DNA of 64,000 bases from positions 9,172,501 through 9,236,500 of the forward strand of contig NZ_JACHNC010000001.1 of assembly GCF_014205215.1 (NCBI RefSeq). Direction: 5' to 3'. This DNA is from Actinoplanes lobatus (GTDB lineage: Bacteria; Actinomycetota; Actinomycetes; Mycobacteriales; Micromonosporaceae). The stretch's first letter is position 1. Each line of letters begins with the position of its first letter. Shown here in pieces: positions 1-7,873 of the stretch. Under the pieces are notes generated by a model. It had not been told where the DNA came from and ran no database searches. It worked only from the letters and a program-made list of their open reading frames with translations. Both the position numbers and the translations under genes were made by a program.

Positions 1-258
1 GCCGTGTGAGGCGAACTCCCTCAGGATGTTCTGGAACCAGGTGCCGTCGGCCCGGCAGGCGCCGTTGCCCCAGACCACGATCGGCATCAGGCCGGCGGGC
101 AGGGTGTTCGGGCGGTAGATGGTGTGGGAGTAGAGGCGGATCGTGGTCTCGTAGTCGGCCGGGTAGGGGCCCGAGCCACCCGGCGCGGCCTGGGCCGCCA
201 CGGGGGTGACCAGCAGCGTGGTGACGGTGGCGACCACGGCCGCCAGCAGCTTGCGCAT
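1..258 (-). CDS. Secreted alpha/beta-hydrolase-like protein, N-terminal part only
   Basis: Only the first 86 codons are inside the window; the rest lies beyond base 1. The reading begins MRKLLAAVVATVTTLL, a typical signal peptide (basic n-region, hydrophobic core, AQA-AP cleavage site near residue 24). A mature segment follows in which PIVVWGNGAC resembles the strand and turn preceding the nucleophile elbow of secreted actinobacterial alpha/beta hydrolases. The start ATG is 11 bp downstream of the stop of the esterase gene on the same strand, so the two are probably co-transcribed and both exported. The catalytic Ser/His/Asp lie outside the window, so family and activity are inferred from the N-terminus only. 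Confidence 0.6.
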   Translation of the reverse strand, partial: MRKLLAAVVATVTTLLVTPVAAQAAPGGSGPYPADYETTIRLYSHTIYRPNTLPAGLMPIVVWGNGACRADGTWFQNILREFASHG

Positions 259-269
259 GGGGACTCCGT

Positions 270-1469
270 TCAGGGGCAGGCGGTCACTCGGACGTAGTGA
301 CCGGGGGCGGTCTGCTGGACGCTGCGGGACACGGCACTGGCGGCGAGCCCGAGATGGTCGCCGGAGCCCACCGCGTACGCCGAAAGGCTGACGGTCCGGG
401 CGCGCCCCGCGGCGATGTGTGCCGCGTTGGTCGCGGTCCAGCAGGTGGTGGCGGGCGGCGGCGTGCCGGAGCCGAGGCCGAAGAAGAGCGTGGCGTGGTA
501 GGGCCCGCAGATCTGCGCGTAGCCGACCCCGCTGACGCCGCAGTTCTGGACGCCGGTTCCCGGGTCGACCGGCTGCTCGTGGCCCATGTCGGCGATGAGC
601 CACGTCTCGACCTGGCCGCTGCCGTAGACACTCTTCGTGATCCCGGACCCGGGTGTGGTCGTGGACGCCGGGGTGCGGCTGATGCCGAACACGTTCGTCC
701 ACTGGTCCCGCTGATAGTCCAGTGAGCGCGGGCTGATCAGCGGGTCCGCGCCGCCGTGCCAGATCTGCACCGGCGGGCGTGTGCCGCTGTAGCCCGGGTA
801 GGAGCCGCGCACCCTGTCGCCCCACTGCTGCGGGGTCAGCGTGGAGGTCGATCCGGAGCAGGGGCCGAGCGATCCGGTACGGAAGTAGGCGCTCTCGGTG
901 TCCGCGCAGCCGTAGGGCATGCCGAAGAACACCGCGCCCGCCTTGAACCGGTCGGGGTAGGCGGCCAGCATCACGTTGGTGGCCGCGCCGCCGCCGGAGT
1001 AGCCGGTGACGAACACCCGGCTCATGTCGGCGCCGTAGGTGGTAGCCATGTGGTCGACCATCTGCACCACCGAGCGGGCCTCGCCGTCGCCGCCGTGGGT
1101 GCGGTCGGCCTCGTTCCAGGCGCTGAAGCACTTGTGCGGGACGATGCCGCCGGAGCCGACGTTCTCCGGTTTCTGTTCGGGCAGGACCAGGTGGAAGCCG
1201 TACAGGTCGGCGTACTTGCGCCAGCCGGTGTTGACGTCCAGGTCCTGCGCCTGGCCGCCGCAGCCGTGGAAGAGCACCACGACCGGGGCGCCGGTTCCGG
1301 CGGACGTGGGTACGTAGGTGAACATCCGCTGGTTGCCGGGGTTGCTGCCGAACGACGTGACCTCACTGAACCCGGTCGCGGCCGCCGCCGGCCCGGCGCC
1401 GGTCAGTCCGGTGGCAACGGTCACGAGCAACACGAAAGCCGCGCCGATCCATCTTGACGGTCTCAACAT
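270..1469 (-). CDS. Secreted PHB-depolymerase/feruloyl-esterase-like serine esterase
   Basis: A 399-residue exported esterase of the short-chain PHA depolymerase / LpqC / feruloyl esterase group (alpha/beta hydrolase fold). A signal peptide covers about residues 1-32. The oxyanion segment VVLFHGCGG is near residues 64-72. The nucleophile elbow is GYSGG with Ser158, the acid is probably Asp242 in HGGADP, and the histidine is His297 in ADMGHEQPVDPG; all three are visible. The last 60 or so residues (after a proline-rich linker near 335) form a small Cys-containing module that may be an accessory domain. Such enzymes hydrolyse extracellular polyesters or hydroxycinnamoyl esters of plant cell walls; which one cannot be told here. 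A second secreted hydrolase starts 11 bp downstream. Confidence 0.85.
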   Translation of the reverse strand: MLRPSRWIGAAFVLLVTVATGLTGAGPAAAATGFSEVTSFGSNPGNQRMFTYVPTSAGTGAPVVVLFHGCGGQAQDLDVNTGWRKYADLYGFHLVLPEQKPENVGSGGIVPHKCFSAWNEADRTHGGDGEARSVVQMVDHMATTYGADMSRVFVTGYSGGGAATNVMLAAYPDRFKAGAVFFGMPYGCADTESAYFRTGSLGPCSGSTSTLTPQQWGDRVRGSYPGYSGTRPPVQIWHGGADPLISPRSLDYQRDQWTNVFGISRTPASTTTPGSGITKSVYGSGQVETWLIADMGHEQPVDPGTGVQNCGVSGVGYAQICGPYHATLFFGLGSGTPPPATTCWTATNAAHIAAGRARTVSLSAYAVGSGDHLGLAASAVSRSVQQTAPGHYVRVTACP

Positions 1470-1551
1470 GGATCAGACGATGACCGTCAATGTTGACGAG
1501 AGAATCGGCGAAATCACCTGCGTCGTCGACAGGATTCCTGTCGACGAACGG

Positions 1552-2272
1552 TCAGAAGCGGGCGAGCTCCTCCGGGACGCCGATCGCGGAACGCAGGTCA
1601 GGACGGTCGGCGTACTCGCCGATCACACCGGCCAGGAACCCGGGGTCGACGCCGATCGTCGTCAATGAGTTGAGTGGGCCGTAGCGAAGTCCCCGTTTGC
1701 GAACCAGCGCCGGGTCCGTCAGCACCAGGTTGACCTGCCGCTCACCGCGCAGGATGGACCCCCACCAGGTGTCCAGGATCGCGGGCGGGGCGCCGAGCGC
1801 CTCCCACGGCACGAAGATCGACCCGAACGCCTGCCGGTCCTCAATCCCGTCCGGGCGCAGGCGCACGCCGATCCCGCGCAGCGCGGCGATCCAGGCGACG
1901 CTCAGGAGCACGACCTGGAGCAGCAGAAGAGCGGCAGGAAGCCGGGCGTTCCACGCCCCACGGAGCCGGTGACCAGGACGCTGAAACCGCGGCCGGACAG
2001 GATCGCGAGGCCCACGGCGCCGACGACCAGAGCCGGGTTCACCGGAACTCGAACATCGGCACGCCGGGCCGCGCCACCAGCGCGGCCGACCGATCCGAAC
2101 GGAGCCGGGAGTGCGCCGCCAGGGCGAGCAGGAGGCCCAGCGCGGTGACCGCCATGCCCAGGCCCGGTCCGGCCTGATCAAGAACCGCGGCGCCACCGAC
2201 GGCCGCCAGCAGCACCACGGGCAGAACCGCGGCCCGCCACCGGACCAACCACTCAAGGAACTCGATCTGCAC
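1552..2272 (-). pseudogene. Doubly frameshifted paralogue of the PH-like membrane protein at 3065-3862
   Basis: The N-terminal part (GTG at 2272, reading MQIEFLEWLVRWRAAVL) and the C-terminal part (RLRPDGIED...GVPEELARF, ending at 1552) each match the intact neighbour at 3065-3862 but lie in different frames. Aligning the two DNAs shows one missing base at about 2048, where the intact copy has an extra a within the segment GGAACATCGAAC. A second frame change falls near the GGGG run at about 1950-1960. The middle stretch (PVNPALVVGAVG) uses the third frame. Three consecutive frames are needed to rebuild one protein, so this is a decayed gene copy, or two sequencing errors if the assembly is poor. 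Confidence 0.75.
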
Positions 2273-2304
2273 GCGGTGAGCGTAGAGGGGAGAACTGACC
2301 CAGA

Positions 2305-3129
2305 ATGATCACCATGCCGGGGATTCGTTTGGGGTTCGATGTCGATGCTGTGGAGAACGTCGATGGTGGGTGGCGACTGGAGGGGACCCCGGACTTCCAC
2401 CCGCGCCACTGGCCGCGGGCCGGGGACCGGCTCGACCGGTATACGCGGACCTTCCACGACGTCAAGGCCGTCGATCTGATCGTTGTCGAGGTCTCCGCCG
2501 AGTATGTCGTCGTGGCGGGCACGGGTGGGGAGTTGCTGCGTGGGGCGGGATCGCTGTCCGGGGCTCGGACAGCCGACCCGACGGGCGAGGCGCCGTCACT
2601 CGCGGAGATCTTCGGACTGGATCCGGCTCGAGACGCGTTCGAGTGGTCGGAGATCGAGTCGGCGCTCGGGGTCACGCTCCCGTCCGACTACAAGCGGTTC
2701 ACCGGAACCCATGGCGCCCACACGGTCGACGACCATCTCCTTCTCCTGCGCGAGGACATTCTCGAAGAGAACGAGTGGGCCCGCGAGTGCGTCCGCCTCG
2801 ACTTCGGCGGACCAGGCACCGACTACACCGAACCCTGGTCGCTCGGTGATGCTTCCCGCTGGACCGCGGATCGCGCGGACGTCCCGGAGTGGTTCGCGCC
2901 CGGTGACGATCTCGTGCTGTGGGGCCTCACCGGGAACAGCGACCTGCTGCTCTGGCACGTCCGGCCCGGTGCGGCCCCGGACGACTGGCCTGTGGTGCTC
3001 AAGGAGCGGGGCCCGCTGTGGGAGCGGTTCGAGGGAGGGTTCGACGCCACGCTGAGTGGGCTGCTCACCGGTGATCTGCAGTCGGGGTATCTGAGCCGGC
3101 GTTTTGGCGGGCCGCACTCATATCGCTGA
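2305..3129 (+). CDS. SMI1/KNR4-like domain protein
   Basis: A 274-residue cytoplasmic protein without signal or membrane segments. Residues about 95-270 look like a SMI1/KNR4 (SUKH) domain: an EIESALGVTLPSDYKRF helix-turn signature, then acidic loops and a WGLTGNSDLLLWHVR strand pair that is common in actinobacterial SUKH proteins. SUKH proteins often serve as immunity partners of toxins, but no toxin gene adjoins this one, so that role is not supported. The N-terminal 90 residues are a separate, unrecognised beta-rich segment. The gene is divergent from the broken paralogue (32 bp apart), and its last 65 bases overlap the 3' end of the opposing gene at 3065. Confidence 0.7.
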   Translation: MITMPGIRLGFDVDAVENVDGGWRLEGTPDFHPRHWPRAGDRLDRYTRTFHDVKAVDLIVVEVSAEYVVVAGTGGELLRGAGSLSGARTADPTGEAPSLAEIFGLDPARDAFEWSEIESALGVTLPSDYKRFTGTHGAHTVDDHLLLLREDILEENEWARECVRLDFGGPGTDYTEPWSLGDASRWTADRADVPEWFAPGDDLVLWGLTGNSDLLLWHVRPGAAPDDWPVVLKERGPLWERFEGGFDATLSGLLTGDLQSGYLSRRFGGPHSYR

Positions 3130-3862
3130 GCCGGGCGATCTGCGGGATGGCCAGGAAGCGGGACAGTTCCTCCGGGGAGCCGATGGCCGGGCGCAGGTCG
3201 GGCCGGTTGGCGTACTCGTGGACGGCTCGGGCCAGGAACTCGGCGTCGACACCGATCGCCGTCAGGGTCGTGGCGTTTCGGGAGCGGAGGCCCCGCCTGC
3301 GGACCGCTTTCGGATCAGCCAGGAAGAGGGCGATCTGCTGTTCCCCGCGTGGGAGGGCCGACCGCGGGGTCTCGAGAGCGGACCACGGCACGAGGAGCGA
3401 GCCGAAAAACCGGCGTTCCTCGATGCCGTCCGGGCGCAGCCGCATCACGGCCCCGCGCAGCACCATGGCCCAAACCGCGCCCAGCATCGCGGCCCAGAGC
3501 AGGGCGAAGACGGCCGTGAGCCAGATTTCGCCCGGGTACACCGCGAGGTCGCGAACCATGCCGCTGAGATTGCGGCCGACCAGGAGAGTCCAGCCCACAG
3601 CGACGAGGACCACGCCCGGGCTCACCGGAACATCGAACGCGGGCACGCCGGGCCGGGCCACCAGGATCGCCGGGCGATGGGACCGGAGCACCGCGATCGC
3701 CGCCAGAAGGGGTACGAGACCCAGCCCGCCGAACGCCAGTATCCAGCCGAAACCGGGGCCGATCCGCGCCAGAGCCACGTCGCCGGCCACCGCCGCCAGC
3801 AGCGCGGCCAGCAGCACCGCCGCGCGCCATCGGACCAGGAGGGTCAGCAGGGTGATCTTCAC
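3065..3862 (-). CDS. Membrane protein with N-terminal TM segments and PH-like C-terminal domain
   Basis: A 265-residue protein with four hydrophobic segments in the first half (around residues 15-35, 40-60, 80-100, 115-135). A soluble half follows, containing RLRPDGIEERRFFGSLLVPWSALE, a pattern seen in bacterial PH-like membrane proteins. The start is GTG at 3862. It is the intact sister of the frameshifted copy at 1552-2272; the two align over almost their whole length, but this one has about 30 extra C-terminal residues. The extra tail falls in the region overlapping the opposing SMI1-like gene, suggesting a drifted stop codon. Function is unknown; PH-like domains in such proteins are thought to act at the membrane. 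Confidence 0.65.
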   Translation of the reverse strand: MKITLLTLLVRWRAAVLLAALLAAVAGDVALARIGPGFGWILAFGGLGLVPLLAAIAVLRSHRPAILVARPGVPAFDVPVSPGVVLVAVGWTLLVGRNLSGMVRDLAVYPGEIWLTAVFALLWAAMLGAVWAMVLRGAVMRLRPDGIEERRFFGSLLVPWSALETPRSALPRGEQQIALFLADPKAVRRRGLRSRNATTLTAIGVDAEFLARAVHEYANRPDLRPAIGSPEELSRFLAIPQIARLSDMSAARQNAGSDTPTADHR

Positions 3863-3905
3863 GGCGGCAGGGTAGGCGGCCTCACCCCGTACCGATGAAA
3901 TGGGG

Positions 3906-4280
3906 TTAGAGGACGAAGCCCGCGATCATCTGGCTGAGGGCACGGATGTCGGAGTCGGCCTTGAATTCGAGGCGGACCTTGCCGAGGCCGCTGAACCACA
4001 TCTCCAGCTCGGAATCCCGGTCGAAGTTGCCGGCCGTCTCGATCGAGAACGCCTGGATCTTGCCGTAGGGCAGCGACGTGTAGTCGACCTTCTTGCCGGT
4101 CATGCCCTGCACGTTGGCGGCGATCAGCCGCTTGTTGGTGAAGACCACGAAGTCGCGGGTCGTCTTGAACGCCGCGATCAGCTGCTCTCCGGGGATGAGC
4201 AGCGGCGCCACCTGCGGGTAGACCGAGGCCGGGTCGCACGGGTTGAGCTTGAACACCGATGGGCTGGAGAAGTCAATCAC
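3906..4280 (-). CDS. Bacterial PH domain protein (bPH_1-like)
   Basis: A 124-residue soluble protein that is essentially a single bacterial pleckstrin-homology domain. It shows the order GEQLIAAFKTTRDFVVFTNKRL, then SLPYGKIQAFSIET, an acidic linker, and a C-terminal amphipathic helix (DIRALSQMIAGFVL), as in the bPH_1/YokE-type family. The family forms oligomeric rings in known structures, but its physiological role is mostly unknown. The start ATG at 4280 is 4 bp after the stop of the upstream gene on the same strand, so it is the last gene of the oxidoreductase/SigJ operon. It is preceded by a typical short spacing but no strong Shine-Dalgarno sequence. Confidence 0.8.
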   Translation of the reverse strand: MIDFSSPSVFKLNPCDPASVYPQVAPLLIPGEQLIAAFKTTRDFVVFTNKRLIAANVQGMTGKKVDYTSLPYGKIQAFSIETAGNFDRDSELEMWFSGLGKVRLEFKADSDIRALSQMIAGFVL

Positions 4281-4284
4281 GACC

Positions 4285-5052
4285 TCACGTTAGCGGGCCT
4301 ACGCTCCACCCCGCCGGATCCTCGGCGACCCGCCGCCGGACCGCGGCCCGGATGGCCTCGGCGTCGGGCGGGCCGGTGAGCGCGTAGTACGCCGGGGTGA
4401 GCGTGTGGGCCAGCTCGAAGTCGCGGCCGGACGCGGCGAGTCGGCCGATCAGCTCGGCCAGCGAATTCAGGCCCAGGTAGGCGGCGGCTTCGGCCGCCGC
4501 GCCGAGCTGCTCGGGGGTGTGGACGTCGAGGACCCAGTCGAGGCCGTCGCCCATTACGCCGGCATGAAACCCGACGAGGTACGACAGATGCCGCAACCCC
4601 CGCGGCGCGGTCTCGGGCGCGCCGTCGAGGTGAAGGTCGCCGGCTCGGTCCCACATCGCCTCGACGACGTCCCGCAGCAGGTAGCCGCCGCGGTCGACCA
4701 CCCAGTCCGGCACCGGCCGCCAGCAGAGGGCCGGCACATCGGCGGCCGTCAGCACGTCGAGGCCCCGCGACCGGGGCAGCACCGCGGCGGCCGGCACGGT
4801 CCCGGGGATGTTCGCCTGCCGGATCGCGGTCTCCCCCGCGGCATCCGACTCGGCCAGGTCGAACCAGCGGCCACCGTCACGAAGTTGGACGTGACACCGC
4901 TCCGCGTCGATGATCCACACCTGGAGCAGGTTGCCGCGGGAGAAGACCGGGGCATCGGCGGCGGACGCGTCCGCGTACGCCTCGGGAAGATCTTCAAAAG
5001 AGATCGTCCGCCGCCCGCCCGGGGCGTTGTAGGTGAAGAGCTCGACCGTCAA
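4285..5052 (-). CDS. Hypothetical protein in SigJ operon
   Basis: A 255-residue soluble, acidic protein I do not recognise with certainty. It starts with a TTG at 5052 whose last bases overlap the TGA of the sigma factor gene (TTGA), so it is translationally coupled. The C-terminal 90 residues are helical (a HTPEQLGAAAEAAAYLGL pattern) and loosely resemble DUF4375/DMP19-type proteins. The N-terminal part is beta-rich with RCHVQLRDGGRWFDLAE. Position between sigJ and a PH-domain gene suggests a role linked to the SigJ stress circuit, but this is inference from synteny only. Confidence 0.65.
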   Translation of the reverse strand: MTVELFTYNAPGGRRTISFEDLPEAYADASAADAPVFSRGNLLQVWIIDAERCHVQLRDGGRWFDLAESDAAGETAIRQANIPGTVPAAAVLPRSRGLDVLTAADVPALCWRPVPDWVVDRGGYLLRDVVEAMWDRAGDLHLDGAPETAPRGLRHLSYLVGFHAGVMGDGLDWVLDVHTPEQLGAAAEAAAYLGLNSLAELIGRLAASGRDFELAHTLTPAYYALTGPPDAEAIRAAVRRRVAEDPAGWSVGPLT

Positions 5053-5942
5053 CGCAGGGTCACCTCGGCGGCGTCGGTGAGGCGGGTCAGCTTCTCCGGG
5101 TTGCGCACGTAGTAGAGGCCGGTGATCCGCCCCTGGTCCACCCGCGCGGCCATCACCCCGTCGAACTCGCCGTCGACGTGGAAGGCCAGCGCCGGGCTGC
5201 CGTTGACCGTGGCGAACGCCGTGGTGTAGCTGAACTGCCCCTTCCGCAGGCCGCCGAGCATGAAGCGGGCCACCTTGTCGGCGCCGCTGATCGGGCGGGC
5301 CGCCGCCTGCTTGAGACCGCCGCCGTCGGCGATCAGGACGGTGTCCGGCGCCAGCACGTGGAGCAGCCCCTGGAGGTCACCGCCGGCGAGCGCCTTCTGG
5401 AACGAGTCGAGGGCGGCGCGGACCTCGTTCTCCGAGACGGTCTGCCGGGGACGCCGGGCGTCGACGTGCTGCCGGGCCCGGTGGGCGATCTGGCGGACCG
5501 CCGCCGGGGTCTTGCCGACCGCCTCCGCGATCTCGTCGTAGCCCACGTCGAACACCTCGCGCAGCACGAAGACGGCCCGTTCGGTCGGCGCCAGGGTCTC
5601 CAGCACCAGCATCATGGCCATCGACATGCTCTCGGCGAGTTCCACGTCGCCGGACGCGTCGGGGGTGGTGAGCAGCGGCTCGGGCAGCCAGGAGCCGACG
5701 TACGACTCGCGGCGCCGCTGCATCGTACGGAGCCGGTTGAGGGCCTGCCGGGTGGTGATCCGGACCAGGTAGGCGCGCCGGTCCCGGACCTGGTCGAGGT
5801 CGACGTCGGCCCAGCGCAGCCAGGTCTCCTGGAGCACGTCCTCGGCGTCCGCCGCGGAGCCGAGCATCTCGTACGCCACCGTGAAGAGCAGGTTGCGGTA
5901 GGTGACGAAGTCGTCGGTGGCGTCGCGCATATCGATCATCAT
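5049..5942 (-). CDS. sigJ: ECF RNA polymerase sigma factor, SigJ/ECF41 type
   Basis: A 297-residue sigma factor of the extended ECF41 (SigJ) kind. Region 2 (residues 8-75, with DAEDVLQETWLRW) and region 4 (about 110-165, with YDEIAEAVGKTPAAVRQIAHRAR) are followed by a SnoaL/NTF2-like C-terminal domain (about 180-290, ending NPEKL). In ECF41 factors this domain replaces a separate anti-sigma factor and tunes activity. The ATG at 5942 overlaps the TGA of the upstream oxidoreductase gene (ATGA); a second ATG directly follows. Linkage of ECF41 genes to an oxidoreductase is typical of the family, so the neighbour is the likely regulatory target. Confidence 0.9.
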   Translation of the reverse strand: MMIDMRDATDDFVTYRNLLFTVAYEMLGSAADAEDVLQETWLRWADVDLDQVRDRRAYLVRITTRQALNRLRTMQRRRESYVGSWLPEPLLTTPDASGDVELAESMSMAMMLVLETLAPTERAVFVLREVFDVGYDEIAEAVGKTPAAVRQIAHRARQHVDARRPRQTVSENEVRAALDSFQKALAGGDLQGLLHVLAPDTVLIADGGGLKQAAARPISGADKVARFMLGGLRKGQFSYTTAFATVNGSPALAFHVDGEFDGVMAARVDQGRITGLYYVRNPEKLTRLTDAAEVTLR

Positions 5943-7078
5943 GCGACACCGGCGGCGGTGGTGACGGCCTGGGCGCGGTTGCGGTCGTGGGTCCACAGAT
6001 CGCGTACGCCCGGACGGCGCGCCTCGTCGGCCAGTTGCTTGACGGTGTGGACCACCACGAACTCCTTGAGTTTGCCGCCGGGCCGCCCGCCCAGGTACAG
6101 CGGGAGGGCGCGGTCGTCGCGCCGGGCGAACTGGAAGATCCCGGCCCGCCGGCCGAGGCTGATGCACTGGCCGGCGAACCCGACCCCGGCGTCCGCGGGT
6201 GTGGTGCCGGCGATGCGGCTGAGCACGGTCTCGGCCGCCTGCGGGCCGAGCTGGACCGCGGACTGGCAGCCCATCCGGTACGGCCGTCCGGACGGCGCCG
6301 CCGCGTCCCCGGCCGCCACGATGGTCGGGTCGTCGACGCTGGTCAGGGTCTCGTCGGTGATCAGCCGGCCGGCGTCGTCGGTGGTGAGGCCGCTGCGGGC
6401 GGCGAGGTCCGGGACGCTGAATCCGGCCGCCCACACGGTCAGCGGGCTGGGCAGTTCCCGGCCGTCGGCGAGGCGGACGCTGTCCGGGGTGACCGCGGTG
6501 ACGGATGCGCCGGGCCCGTCGACCACCCGAACCCCGAGCCGGGCCAGCTGTCCGGCGACCGAGCGGCGTCCGTTGGTGTGCAGGTACGGGTTGAGGACGT
6601 CCCCGCACACGAGGGTCACCGTGTGCCCGGCCTCGGCGAGTTCGGCGGCGGTCTCGATACCGGTCGGCCCGGCGCCGACGACCGTCACGGCGGAGGCGGC
6701 CTCCACGAGCGGCCGCAGCCGGCGCGCGTCCTCCAGGGTGGCGATCGGGTGGGCGTGCTCGGGCGCCCGCGGGCTGCCGCTGCCGACCGCGTAGATCAGG
6801 TGGTCGTAGCCCATGGTCGCGCCGTCGGTGAGGGTGAGGGTGCGGGTGGGGGCGTCGATCCGGTTGACGGTGGCGGTGCGCAGCCGCACCCGGTCGGCGA
6901 GCACGTCGCGGTAGTCGACGACCGCCTCGTGGTTGCCGCGGACGAGCTGGTGCAGGCGGAGCCGTTCGACGAAGACCGGGCGCGGGTTGATCAGCGTGAC
7001 GGTCACGCCGGCGTGGCGGGTGAGACGGTTGGCGGCCATGACACCGGCGTAGCCGCCGCCGATCACTACAACGTTCAT
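5939..7078 (-). CDS. NAD(P)/FAD-dependent oxidoreductase (NDH-2-like)
   Basis: A 379-residue pyridine nucleotide-disulphide oxidoreductase-type flavoprotein. The FAD-binding Rossmann motif VVVIGGGYAGVMAANRL opens the protein. The NAD(P) motif VVGAGPTGIETAAELAEAG is near residues 135-151, and the second FAD motif TIVAAGDAAA near 275. It lacks the redox-active CxxxxC disulphide and has the layout of type II NADH dehydrogenases and their relatives, passing electrons from NAD(P)H to a quinone or other acceptor. The ATG at 7078 with GGGAG 7 bases upstream is a better start than the longer in-frame reading. It is first in a four-gene operon with sigJ. Confidence 0.85.
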   Translation of the reverse strand: MNVVVIGGGYAGVMAANRLTRHAGVTVTLINPRPVFVERLRLHQLVRGNHEAVVDYRDVLADRVRLRTATVNRIDAPTRTLTLTDGATMGYDHLIYAVGSGSPRAPEHAHPIATLEDARRLRPLVEAASAVTVVGAGPTGIETAAELAEAGHTVTLVCGDVLNPYLHTNGRRSVAGQLARLGVRVVDGPGASVTAVTPDSVRLADGRELPSPLTVWAAGFSVPDLAARSGLTTDDAGRLITDETLTSVDDPTIVAAGDAAAPSGRPYRMGCQSAVQLGPQAAETVLSRIAGTTPADAGVGFAGQCISLGRRAGIFQFARRDDRALPLYLGGRPGGKLKEFVVVHTVKQLADEARRPGVRDLWTHDRNRAQAVTTAAGVA

Positions 7079-7157
7079 CGGAAACTCCCTGAGGCTCGTT
7101 CGGGCGGTTCGGGCACGAGACACCGGCCGGCCGGGGAGTGTGACATCTGTGAGCCGC

Positions 7158-7183
7158 CTCACCCCGGCGTTGACCGGGGTGAG
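7158..7183 (-). terminator. Stem-loop downstream of the M23 lipoprotein gene
   Basis: Perfect 10-bp arms CTCACCCCGG and CCGGGGTGAG are separated by a 6-base loop. It lies 16 bases past the stop of the M23 gene and upstream of the oxidoreductase gene on the same strand. There is no T-run, as is usual in high-GC actinomycetes. Confidence 0.6.
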
Positions 7184-7198
7184 ACGTCACGCCTGGGA

Positions 7199-7864
7199 TC
7201 AGGCCTTGCAGTTGTTCTTCTTGTTCCAGGCGGCGACCGCCTTGACCGGGCTCTTCTGCCCGCCCTTGCGCCACGAGGTGAGGTACGACGCGGGCCAGAC
7301 GACGCCGCGGCGGACCTTCCAGTCGCCGGTCTTCTTGCACGCCGGCGAGATGCCGTAGTGCACGTGGCAGACGCCGCTGGAGTTGCCGGTCTTGCCGACC
7401 TTGCCCAGCGACTGCCCGGCCTTGACCCGGACACCCTTCTTGATGCCGGCGGTCACCTTGCTCAGGTGCGAGCCGTAGTAGCGGACGCCGTCGTCACCGA
7501 GGATGGAGACGAACTTGCCACCGTTGTACGGCCCGTCCGGCACGCCCTTCTTGTACTTGTCGACCCGGCTCACCTCGAGGACGACACCACCGGTGGTGGC
7601 GACGAACGGCTTGCCACAGGCGGCGAAGATGTCCGTCGCCGGGTAGCCGGAGTGGGTCTTGTGGTAGGAGGCGTTCTTCGCCCGTACCGGGAAGACGTAC
7701 TTGTAGGTGGCGGCGGCCGCGGCCAGTTCGACCTCGACGGGCGCCACGGCGGCCGCGGGCGCGGCCTCCACTGCGGGCTCCGCGGGAGTCGACGCGGGGG
7801 CGCCGCAGCCGGAGAGGCTGACGGCGGCCGCGGCAAATCCCGCCAACCATAGTTTCTTTCGCAT
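7199..7864 (-). CDS. M23-family metallopeptidase lipoprotein
   Basis: A 221-residue exported lipoprotein: a basic n-region, then the lipobox LSGC (Cys about 20) and an Ala/Pro/Val-rich linker to about residue 50. A peptidase_M23 (LytM) domain follows. The first zinc ligands appear as HSGYPATD and the second pair as HVHYG near residues 165-169. The loop YYGSHLSK holds the conserved His that precedes the active site. M23 enzymes cleave peptidoglycan cross-bridges; the complete ligand set suggests an active enzyme. The C-terminal Lys-rich tail (WNKKNNC) is positively charged, which would favour wall binding. It is transcribed alone, bounded by a stem-loop at its 3' end. Confidence 0.85.
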   Translation of the reverse strand: MRKKLWLAGFAAAAVSLSGCGAPASTPAEPAVEAAPAAAVAPVEVELAAAAATYKYVFPVRAKNASYHKTHSGYPATDIFAACGKPFVATTGGVVLEVSRVDKYKKGVPDGPYNGGKFVSILGDDGVRYYGSHLSKVTAGIKKGVRVKAGQSLGKVGKTGNSSGVCHVHYGISPACKKTGDWKVRRGVVWPASYLTSWRKGGQKSPVKAVAAWNKKNNCKA

Positions 7865-7873
7865 CGCGACACC

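Noticed and set aside
2305..3129. Toxin-immunity locus around the SMI1-like gene
   Set aside because: No polymorphic toxin or toxin-domain gene is adjacent; only PH-like membrane proteins flank it.
5049..7340. One long 763-residue protein covering sigJ and the oxidoreductase
   Set aside because: The N-terminal 466 residues are out-of-frame Arg/Pro-rich sequence over the oxidoreductase gene; the sigma factor starts at 5942 with an ATGA overlap.
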